NCBI RefSeq assembly: GCF_000019725.1
Contig: NC_010505.1
Location: 2,468,001 to 2,532,000 of the forward strand
DNA length: 64,000 nucleotides
From: Methylobacterium radiotolerans JCM 2831
Lineage (GTDB): Bacteria > Pseudomonadota > Alphaproteobacteria > Rhizobiales > Beijerinckiaceae
Reading direction: 5' to 3'
Shown here in pieces: positions 57,551 to 64,000 of the stretch; the stretch's first letter is position 1, and each line of letters begins with the position of its first letter. Under the pieces are notes generated by a model, which was not told where the DNA came from, did not search any database, and was given only the letters and a program-made list of their open reading frames with translations. The position numbers were made by a program, and so were the translations under genes.

Positions 57551-59080
57551 ATGTCCTCTTCTCTCTACCGACGCCTCACCGTCGGGCTTGCGGCGCTGAC
57601 GGGTCTGCTCGGGGCGGGCCTGGTCGGGATCGGCGCAGCGAACGCCGTGACCGTGCCGATCCTCGTGGCCGACGTGGATTCCGGCAAGGTCATCTACGCG
57701 CAGGCGCCGACCGATCCCTGGTACCCGGCCTCGATCACGAAGCTGATGACGACCTACGTCGCCCTGGACCTCGTCCGGCAGGGCAAGGTCTCGCTCGATT
57801 CGATGATCACCATCTCGGCCGCCGCCGCCGCCGAGCCGCCCTCGAAGATGGGCTTCAAGCCGGGGACGCAGCTCACCCTCGACAACGCCCTGAAGATCAT
57901 CATGGTCAAGTCGGCGAACGACGTCGCCTACGCGATCGGCGAGTCGCTCGGGGGATCCGTCGAGAACTTCGCCGCCCTGATGAACGAGACCGCGCAGCGG
58001 ATCGGCATGCACGACAGCCGCTGGTACAATCCCAACGGCCTGCCCGACCCGCGCCAGTGGACCTCGGCCCGCGACATGGCGGTCCTCGCCCGGGCGCTGA
58101 TCCGCGACTTCCCGGATTCCCACGACCTGTTCTCGATCTCGGCGATCCAGTTCGGCCGCGCCGTCATGGCGAACCACAACGGCCTGCTCGGGCGCTATCC
58201 CGGCACGGACGGGATGAAGACGGGCTTCATCTGCTCGGGCGGCTTCAACGTCGTGGCGACCGCCACGCGCAACGGCCGGCGGATCGTCACCATCGTGATG
58301 GGGCAGCCGAGCCCGCGCGAGCGCGACGTGAAGACCGCCGACCTGTTCGACTACGCCTTCGGCCAGAGCGCCGGCTGGTCGAGCCCCACCCTCGACGCGC
58401 TCCCGGCCTCCGCGATCCCGGCGCCCCCGGACATGCGTCCCTTCGTGTGCGGCGGCAAGAAGCCCCCGGCCATCGAGGACGGTCCCGGCGCGCTGAGCGC
58501 CCCCGGCTCGGCCGCGCAGCTGATCGGCGGCTCGGCGGCGAACTCGCCGGCCCTGGCGCTCGCCGCGTTCTCCAACCCGGCCCTGCGGGCGCGGTCCCTG
58601 CCGCCGCGGGCGCCGCTCCAGCCGATCGCCGTGTGGGTCGGCCGCAACCCGGCCGAGGGCCAGCAGATCCTCGAGGCGCAGGAGGCCGAGCAGAAGGCCG
58701 CCGCCGCCAACACCCGCGCCGCCAAGCTCGAGGCCGCCAAGGCCAAGCGCGCGGCGGCCCTGGAGGCGGCCAAGCAGGCGCGCGCGGCGCGCCTGGAGCG
58801 GGCCGAGGCCGCGAAGGCCGCCGCCAAGACCGCCTCGAAGGTCGCCGCGAAGCCGGCCCACGGCGTGCCCCGGAACGCCAGCGCCTACACGTCGGACGTC
58901 ACGCCCGGGATGCCGGAGGCGAAGCCCGGGAAGGGCCTGACCAAGCCGGCGCCGAAGGCGGCCGCCCACAAGCCGGCGCCCGCCAAGGCCGAGACGAAGC
59001 CCGAGACGAAGTCCGACAAGGCGGCCGCGAAGGCTCCGGCCAGGAAGCCGGCCGCCAAGAAGGCGGCGGCCGACGAGTAG
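57551..59080 (+). CDS. dac: D-alanyl-D-alanine carboxypeptidase (S11 family) with Ala/Lys-rich tail
   Basis: Removes the terminal D-alanine of peptidoglycan stems in the periplasm. The start at 57551 gives 509 residues. A signal peptide spans about 1-32 (cleavage ANA). S61-x-x-K64 (PASITKL) is the active-site motif, S122-x-N124 (KSANDVAY) and K223-T-G (GMKTGF) complete it. From about 375 to the end comes a tail of Ala/Lys repeats (EAAKAKRAAALEAAKQARA, later AKAPARKPAAKKAAADE) that resembles histone H1-like bacterial tails. It replaces the amphipathic anchor of E. coli PBP5, and the long tail could bind wall or DNA. It is followed 66 bp later by a CobW gene. Confidence 0.93.
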   Translation: MSSSLYRRLTVGLAALTGLLGAGLVGIGAANAVTVPILVADVDSGKVIYAQAPTDPWYPASITKLMTTYVALDLVRQGKVSLDSMITISAAAAAEPPSKMGFKPGTQLTLDNALKIIMVKSANDVAYAIGESLGGSVENFAALMNETAQRIGMHDSRWYNPNGLPDPRQWTSARDMAVLARALIRDFPDSHDLFSISAIQFGRAVMANHNGLLGRYPGTDGMKTGFICSGGFNVVATATRNGRRIVTIVMGQPSPRERDVKTADLFDYAFGQSAGWSSPTLDALPASAIPAPPDMRPFVCGGKKPPAIEDGPGALSAPGSAAQLIGGSAANSPALALAAFSNPALRARSLPPRAPLQPIAVWVGRNPAEGQQILEAQEAEQKAAAANTRAAKLEAAKAKRAAALEAAKQARAARLERAEAAKAAAKTASKVAAKPAHGVPRNASAYTSDVTPGMPEAKPGKGLTKPAPKAAAHKPAPAKAETKPETKSDKAAAKAPARKPAAKKAAADE

Positions 59081-59146
59081 GCCCGCGCGGGTGTCCGGCC
59101 GCCCGCCGCGTTGCCGCGGACGCCGGCACACCCCACTTCGCCGCCT

Positions 59147-60241
59147 ATGTCAGAGTCTTCCGCCCCCACTCCGGACCCGCGCCGCCCGGAGCCGATCCCG
59201 CTGACCGTGCTCACCGGCTTCCTCGGAGCCGGGAAGACCACCCTGCTGAACCGGCTGCTGCGCGATCCCGCCCTCGCCGACACGGTGGTGATCGTCAACG
59301 AGTTCGGCGAGATCGGCCTGGACCACCTGCTGATCGAGACCGTCGACGAGGACATGATCCTGCTCGGCGCCGGCTGCCTGTGCTGCACGGTGCGCGGTGA
59401 CCTGATCGCGACCCTCGAGGATCTGCTGCGCAAGCGCGACAACGGCCGGATCCGGCCGTTCCGGCGGGTCGTCATCGAGACGACGGGCCTCGCCGATCCG
59501 GCGCCGATCCTGCACGCGCTGATCTACCACCCCTACCTCGTGCTGCGGTACCGCCTCCAGGCCGTGGTGACGGTGGTGGACGCGGCTAACGGCGCCGCGA
59601 CCCTCGACGCCCATCCGGAGGCCCTGCGGCAGGCCGCGGTCGCCGACCGGATCGTGCTGACCAAGGCCGACCTCGCGGGCGACCTGTCGGGGATCCGCGC
59701 GCGCCTGACGGCGCTCAATCCGGCCGCCCCGATCGTCGCCCCGGACGCCCCCGCGGAGACGCTCCTCGGCGGCCTGTTCGGCCTCGACGGCAAGACCGCC
59801 GACGTGCGCGCGTGGCTCGGCGACGCGGCGCTGGCGCAGGCGGACCATCACCACGCCGACGTGAACCGCCACGACGCGTCGATCCGGGCGATCTGCCTGA
59901 CCAGCGCGGCGCCCATCCCGCGCCCCGCCTTCGAGATGTTCATGGATCTCCTGCGCTCCGGCCACGGGCCGAAGCTGCTCCGGCTCAAGGGCCTGGTCGC
60001 CCTCGCCGACGATCCCGGGCGTCCCCTCGTCGTCCACGGGGTCCAGCACGTATTCCACGCGCCGGTCACCCTGCCGGCATGGCCGGATCCCGACCACACG
60101 TCGCGGCTCGTCCTGATCCTGCGCGATCTCGATCCCGCCTTCGTGCGCCAGCTCTGGGACGCCTTCCTCGGCCGCCCCCGGGTCGACGCGCCGGATGCCG
60201 CCGCCCTCACCGACAACCCCCTGGCGATCCCCGGCCCCTGA
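59147..60241 (+). CDS. CobW/COG0523-family GTP-binding metallochaperone
   Basis: G3E GTPase thought to deliver metal (Zn, Co or Fe) to enzymes. The start at 59147 gives 364 residues. Walker A GFLGAGKT is at 24-31, the metal-binding CxCC at C77-C79-C80 (GCLCC), and NEFGEIGLDHLL and TTGLADPAP are G-domain motifs. A histidine cluster (DHHHADVNRH, about 234-243) adds a second metal site, as in zinc members. The C-terminal half is the CobW-C domain. No Zur-like site was seen upstream, so the metal is unassigned. Confidence 0.92.
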   Translation: MSESSAPTPDPRRPEPIPLTVLTGFLGAGKTTLLNRLLRDPALADTVVIVNEFGEIGLDHLLIETVDEDMILLGAGCLCCTVRGDLIATLEDLLRKRDNGRIRPFRRVVIETTGLADPAPILHALIYHPYLVLRYRLQAVVTVVDAANGAATLDAHPEALRQAAVADRIVLTKADLAGDLSGIRARLTALNPAAPIVAPDAPAETLLGGLFGLDGKTADVRAWLGDAALAQADHHHADVNRHDASIRAICLTSAAPIPRPAFEMFMDLLRSGHGPKLLRLKGLVALADDPGRPLVVHGVQHVFHAPVTLPAWPDPDHTSRLVLILRDLDPAFVRQLWDAFLGRPRVDAPDAAALTDNPLAIPGP

Positions 60242-60345
60242 CGCCGGCGGTCGGCACCGTCCTTGAAGCCCTCGACGCGAAGGGCGCCCCGGAGGCGCCG
60301 GGTCGTCCCGGATCGGGACGGATCGTCGAGAGGCAGGACAGGCGG

Positions 60346-61209
60346 ATGGTGCGACGCTTCACCGTGATACAGGGCGGGCTGTCCGAGCGGCCGGACCTCG
60401 CGGCCGCGCCGGAGCCCGATGCCGGCCCCGAGGCCGGGACCTGGCGGGTCGATCTGCGGCGACCCGGCGCGGTCGACGGGGCCTCCGTCGCCGCGTGGCG
60501 GGCCCTGCTGGTGCGGAACGCGGTCACCGACCCGCTGCGCGACCCGGACCACCTTCTCCCGCTCGCCCAGCACCGCCCGTCCGGTCGTCCCGTCGCGGTC
60601 GCCCTCGCCTGGAGCCGGGACGCGCGCGACGGCCACGAGACCCTGCGCGGCGTCGTCCCGCTGGCGATGCCGCATCCGGTCTGGGGCAGCCGCGCCCGGC
60701 CCTGGCAGCCCGCGGAGCCCGACGCGGCCGCCCTCGTGGAGCGCGCCGCCGTGGAGGCCGTCGACCGGGCGCTGCGGGAGCGGCTCGGGGCGCTGCGCCG
60801 CCCGGTCCGACTGGTCGGCGATCCCGCGCCCGCCCGGGATCCGCAGCCGCGGCGCCCCGTCCTGGCGGCCGGCCGCCCGGCGCGCGCGCGGCCGATCCCG
60901 GCCGGGAACCTGATCGGCGTGCGTCCCGACGGCTGGGAGCCGGCGGAGACCGAGATGCTCGCCGTCACCGAGCCGGGAGCGGTCCGCGACGCGGTCGAGA
61001 CCTTCCTCGCCCTCGACGCCCGCACCGCCGCGCGGCCGATCATCGCCGACCCGGCCGAGGCGTCGCTGGTCCGGGTGGTCACCCGGCTGTTCGCCCGCCG
61101 CGGCGCGCTGCGGGTCGAGTTCCGCCGCCGGGCCGGCGCGGTCGTCGCTGGAACGCTCCACCTCTGCGCCGGCGCCAACGCTGTGCCCTGGCGCCGCGTT
61201 CGGGCCTGA
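60346..61209 (+). CDS. hypothetical protein, 287 residues
   Basis: Starts at an ATG at 60346. Soluble, Arg/Ala/Pro-rich, with an N-terminal MVRRFTVIQGGLSERPD, a central DGHETLRGVVPLAMPHPVWG and a C-terminal RGALRVEFRRRAGAVVAGTL. The middle blocks faintly recall CelD/GNAT acyltransferases like the one at 46861-48000, but key motifs are not clear. No known family is called. An 11-bp tandem repeat begins at its stop codon. The frame's long N-terminal extension across the CobW gene is a shadow. Confidence 0.5.
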   Translation: MVRRFTVIQGGLSERPDLAAAPEPDAGPEAGTWRVDLRRPGAVDGASVAAWRALLVRNAVTDPLRDPDHLLPLAQHRPSGRPVAVALAWSRDARDGHETLRGVVPLAMPHPVWGSRARPWQPAEPDAAALVERAAVEAVDRALRERLGALRRPVRLVGDPAPARDPQPRRPVLAAGRPARARPIPAGNLIGVRPDGWEPAETEMLAVTEPGAVRDAVETFLALDARTAARPIIADPAEASLVRVVTRLFARRGALRVEFRRRAGAVVAGTLHLCAGANAVPWRRVRA

Positions 61210-61251
61210 GCGGTCAACGAGCGGTCGACGAGCGGTCGACGAGCGGTCAAT
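61208..61251. repeat. four tandem 11-bp repeats
   Basis: The unit GAGCGGTC(A/G)AC occurs four times without gaps, starting over the stop codon of the preceding gene. It lies 53 bp before nth. Copy number may vary between strains. Confidence 0.85.
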
Positions 61252-61304
61252 CCGCCGCGTCCGGAACGCCTGTCGACGGGGGCGGGCGGCCCTAGCTCGC
61301 CTCC

Positions 61305-62024
61305 ATGACCCGCGACCTGCCCCACGGCGTTCGACCCGCTCCGCGCCGGAAGGCGGCCGCACGGACGGCACGGCGGCCGCGCGAGGCAGGCGAGGCCGAC
61401 CGGGTGACCACGATCCTCGCGCGCCTCGCCGAGAGGGACCCGGATCCGAAGGCCGGATTCGACCGCACCGACCCGTTCCGCCTGCTCGTGACCGTGCTGC
61501 TCTCGGCCCAGTCCACCGGCCCGACCGTCTCGCGGATCGCGGAGGCGCTGTTCTCCGAGGCCCGCGATCCCGCCGGCATGGCGGCGCTGGGGGAGGCCCG
61601 GATCACGGAGATCGTCCGGCCGGTCGGTCTCGGGCCATCCAAGGCGCGCAACATCGTCAAGCTGTCGGCGGTCCTGCTCGCGGAACACGGCGGCGCCGTC
61701 CCGTGCAGCGCCGCGGAGATGCGTCGCCTGCCGGGGATCGGCCGCAAGAGCGCCGAGGTCACGGCGAACTTCGCCTTCCACGAGCCGGTGATCGCGGTCG
61801 ATACCCACATCTTCCGGATCTCGAACCGGATCCCGCTCGCCCCGGGCCCGACGGTCGACGCGGTGGCCGACGGTCTCGCCCGGATCGTGCCCGACGCGTT
61901 CAAGGACAACGCCCATGTCTGGCTGTTCCGGCACGGGCGCGACATCTGCACGGCGCGGAATCCCGCCTGCCCCCGATGCCCCGTCTCGGACCTGTGCGCG
62001 TGGCCGAGCAAGGCGACGGCCTAG
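61305..62024 (+). CDS. nth: endonuclease III (base-excision repair)
   Basis: DNA glycosylase/AP-lyase that removes oxidised pyrimidines. The 239-residue protein carries an Arg-rich lead of about 30 residues. The helix-hairpin-helix LPGIGRKSAEV holds the catalytic Lys, and AVDTHIFRISNRI holds the catalytic Asp. The C-terminal C-x6-C-x2-C-x5-C (CTARNPACPRCPVSDLC) forms the [4Fe-4S] cluster. The LLSAQ segment continues STGPTVSR instead of the usual ATDxxVN, a small departure. It converges with ptsH three bases away. Confidence 0.9.
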   Translation: MTRDLPHGVRPAPRRKAAARTARRPREAGEADRVTTILARLAERDPDPKAGFDRTDPFRLLVTVLLSAQSTGPTVSRIAEALFSEARDPAGMAALGEARITEIVRPVGLGPSKARNIVKLSAVLLAEHGGAVPCSAAEMRRLPGIGRKSAEVTANFAFHEPVIAVDTHIFRISNRIPLAPGPTVDAVADGLARIVPDAFKDNAHVWLFRHGRDICTARNPACPRCPVSDLCAWPSKATA

Positions 62025-62027
62025 ACG

Positions 62028-62345
62028 CTACTCGTCCTCGCCGAAGCGGTTGGCCAGCAGGGCCTCGATGGCGTCGAGGCAGCTCTCCGCGTCCGGGCCG
62101 ACGGCGGTGACGGCGACGTGCGTGCCCATGGCGGCCCCGAGCGTCAGCAGGCCCATGATCGAGCGCCCGCCGACCGTCTCGCCGGCCCGGGTGACCGTCA
62201 CGGCGGCGTCGTAGCGCTCGACGGTCTGCACGAACTTCGCGGAGGCGCGGGCGTGGAGGCCGCGCCGGTTGATGATCGGGAGCTTGCGGAGAAGGCCGCC
62301 CTCCGGAACCGGCGGATCGTCATCGGTCTCGAAAAGCTCGTCCAT
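62028..62345 (-). CDS. HPr-family phosphocarrier protein (nitrogen-type PTS)
   Basis: Small phosphocarrier of 105 residues with an N-terminal extension of about 17 acidic residues. H31 (INRRGLHARAS) is the phosphorylated His. S62 (GRSIMGLLTL) is the regulatory Ser; the distance of 31 residues equals H15-S46 of ordinary HPr. In Alphaproteobacteria such HPr proteins act in the regulatory PTS (PtsP-HPr-PtsN) rather than sugar uptake, and often sit with hprK. No hprK, ptsN or mannose-type enzyme IIA gene is in the window. It lies 130 bp after tamB and converges with nth. Confidence 0.93.
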   Translation of the reverse strand: MDELFETDDDPPVPEGGLLRKLPIINRRGLHARASAKFVQTVERYDAAVTVTRAGETVGGRSIMGLLTLGAAMGTHVAVTAVGPDAESCLDAIEALLANRFGEDE

Positions 62346-62475
62346 CGCCCGTGGTGTTTCCCGCCCGAACGGCGGCCCTGGCGGCCGCCTGCGCTGAACC
62401 TAAACCATTGACCGGGCATGTCGATCCCGCAGTGCCCGGGGCGCGGGCGAGCGGGCGGCCGTGTGCCCTCGCCGG

Positions 62476-64000
62476 CTACCACTCGTACTCGGCGCCGACG
62501 CCGAGGCTGGTGCGGCCGTCGCTCCCGGCCTCGCCCTTCAGCTTGATCCGGCGGGTGACGTCGAAGTCGACGCCGACGGCGGTGTCGGCGGGCTTCGCCC
62601 CGGCCTTCACGCCGACGCTGACCCGATCCGAGATGTAGCGCGAGGCGCCGATCGCCGGCCCGCCGCTCGCGCCGGTGGAGACGTCGAGGCTGTCGAGGCC
62701 GAGGCTCTTGCGCGCCTGCTCGAACATGTCCGGACCGGCGGCGCCCCCGGAGAGCTGGGCGACCGCCTGGGCGAGCTGCAGCGCCTGGAACGGCGACAGG
62801 CCGGCCGACGCCTTCTTGAACAGGATCCGCGACAGGATCTCGTCCTGCGGCAGGACCGGGTCCGAAGTCAGGGAGAATTGCGGGGCGTCCGCGAAGCCCG
62901 AGACGGCGATGCGGGCGGTCACGTCGGTGGCCTTGGTCTCCGCGACGAAATCGAGTTCCGGCGTGGTCAGGCTGCCGGCGAAGGTCAGCCGGCCGCGGCT
63001 GAAATCCAGGCGCTGGCCGACGAGCTCGAACTGTCCGCGGCGCAGCGAGAAGGCGCCGTTGGCGATGGGCGACGCGGAGGTGCCGGTGACGCGCAGCGCC
63101 CCGCCGAGTTCGGCGTCGATGCCGCGCCCGCGCACGAAGATGCGGCTCGGCGCGTCGATCGTCACGTCGAGGGTGGCGTCGAACGGCACGGCCGGCTTCC
63201 CGCCCCGCCGCCCATGCCGGGTCGCGGCCTTCCGCTCCGCCCGCTGCGCCAGGCGCGCCTTCAGGGCCGGCGGCGTGTTGACGTGGCGGACGCCCGGCAG
63301 CGGCCGGATCGTGGCCGGCAGCCGGTCCGGAACCGCGACGTCGATCGACACGACGTTCACCCGGCCGCCGATCCGCGGCGTCCGCGCCAGCGGCCCCGCC
63401 AGCGTGATGTCGAGGCTCGACACGGCCGTCATCAGCGGACTCGACACGAGCTCGGCCTTGTCGGCGACGACGTGGAAATTGCCCGGGAAGTCGGGCGCGA
63501 GGGAGACGCGGCCGGTGACGGAGACCTGGCCGCCGTTGCGGGCGGTCGCGGTCAGGCGCTCGACCACGACGCTGTCGCCGCGGCCGGTGACCCGACCCTC
63601 GATCCCGGTGAAGCGGAGCCCGTTCAGCGGATCGGTGAAGCTCCCGCCGCTCAGCACCGCCGCGCCCTGCGCCCGCGGCGCCGCCAGGGTGCCGGTGACG
63701 CCGCCGTCGATGGCGACCTTGCCGGTCACGCTCTGGCCGCCGACGCTCAGGAGGGAATTGGCGAGGGCGGCGTCGAGCGTCCCGCGCGCGCGCAGGTCGA
63801 GCGGCCCCCCGGCCTCCACGGGCAGCGACCCGGAGACCGTCAGGGCGACGCCGCGCCCCGCCGTCACCCGGCCGTCCAGGCTCGCCTGTCCGTCGGACAG
63901 CGTGCCCTTCGCGGCCGCGTCGATCGCCGGCAGCCCGGCCTGCCGCGTCTGCGGAGCGACCAGCTTGGCGACGCTGACCGCGTAGCGCCCCTCCGGTCGC
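62476..64000 (-). CDS. tamB: translocation and assembly module TamB (C-terminal part, runs off the window)
   Basis: TamB is a long inner-membrane-anchored bridge that works with TamA and related systems in outer-membrane assembly and lipid transport. The final 508 residues are visible, with the frame open to the right edge, so the 5' part is missing. The visible part is the beta-rich, repeated segment (for example GNFHVVADKAELVSSPLMTA and LTFAGSLTTPELDFVAETK), then the TamB C-terminal domain (GFADAPQFSLTSDPVLPQDEI, ILSRILFKKASAGLSPFQ) and the final GVGAEYEW. The terminal aromatic residue fits a beta-signal-like end. Confidence 0.92.
   Translation of the reverse strand, partial: RPEGRYAVSVAKLVAPQTRQAGLPAIDAAAKGTLSDGQASLDGRVTAGRGVALTVSGSLPVEAGGPLDLRARGTLDAALANSLLSVGGQSVTGKVAIDGGVTGTLAAPRAQGAAVLSGGSFTDPLNGLRFTGIEGRVTGRGDSVVVERLTATARNGGQVSVTGRVSLAPDFPGNFHVVADKAELVSSPLMTAVSSLDITLAGPLARTPRIGGRVNVVSIDVAVPDRLPATIRPLPGVRHVNTPPALKARLAQRAERKAATRHGRRGGKPAVPFDATLDVTIDAPSRIFVRGRGIDAELGGALRVTGTSASPIANGAFSLRRGQFELVGQRLDFSRGRLTFAGSLTTPELDFVAETKATDVTARIAVSGFADAPQFSLTSDPVLPQDEILSRILFKKASAGLSPFQALQLAQAVAQLSGGAAGPDMFEQARKSLGLDSLDVSTGASGGPAIGASRYISDRVSVGVKAGAKPADTAVGVDFDVTRRIKLKGEAGSDGRTSLGVGAEYEW

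Noticed and set aside
57425..59131. 568-residue minus-strand frame over the D,D-carboxypeptidase gene
   Set aside because: Antisense to a gene with all three active-site motifs; repetitive Gly/Arg/Leu composition mirrors the Ala/Lys tail.

Overview
The window is about 70% GC and reads as the chromosome of an alphaproteobacterium of the order Hyphomicrobiales, most likely a Methylobacterium relative. The reasons are the gene order of the division and cell-wall cluster, which runs on into lpxC-bamD-recN; a long-linker FtsZ; a PleC/DivJ-type histidine kinase; a NepR-like small protein; a perfect CtrA-type site (TTAA-N7-TTAA); and meso-DAP-type MurE. The genus is inferred from general resemblance, not from a search. 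Most genes are core housekeeping genes. I see no insertion sequence, prophage, CRISPR array, rRNA or tRNA.

Layout, left to right. 1-6.3 kb: a tiny membrane protein, a candidate small RNA, prmA, an Rmf-like small protein, an M24 aminopeptidase and a DsbD-like thiol:disulfide protein. 6.3-12.0 kb: the phosphate operon pstS-pstC-pstA-pstB-phoU-phoB on the minus strand, with an array of Pho-box-like repeats in front of pstS and a hairpin between pstS and pstC; no phoR is present. 12.1-12.6 kb: two small genes, one NepR-like with two near-CtrA sites upstream. 12.7-37.8 kb: the cluster rsmH-ftsL-ftsI-murE-murF-mraY-murD-ftsW-murG-murC-murB-ddl-ftsQ-ftsA-ftsZ-lpxC-bamD-recN, all on the minus strand. 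It is interrupted only by a plus-strand soluble chemoreceptor with two PAS domains. RNase P RNA and gloA lie just upstream of the cluster.

39.5-46.7 kb: a membrane acyltransferase, aminopeptidase N, a PleC-like histidine kinase and two small unknown genes. 46.9-55.3 kb: two minus-strand glycan groups. The first is opgC - SGNH-like hydrolase - flippase - CelD-like acyltransferase, largely joined by ATGA overlaps. The second is rmlC-rmlB-rmlD-rmlA for dTDP-L-rhamnose. 55.4-64 kb: an unknown protein, a paired inverted repeat, queE, a D,D-carboxypeptidase with a long Ala/Lys-rich tail, a CobW-family GTPase, an unknown protein, endonuclease III, a regulatory-type HPr and the C-terminal part of TamB, which runs off the right edge.

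Most of the window serves the envelope: precursor synthesis (Mur, Ddl, MraY), septal machinery (FtsA, FtsI, FtsL, FtsQ, FtsW, FtsZ), lipid A (LpxC), outer-membrane assembly (BamD, TamB), peptidoglycan trimming and surface glycan. The likeliest undescribed units are the opgC-SGNH-flippase-CelD operon, the double-PAS chemoreceptor inside the division cluster, the candidate small RNA near 295-409 and the NepR-like gene with near-CtrA sites. None of these is proven by sequence alone.
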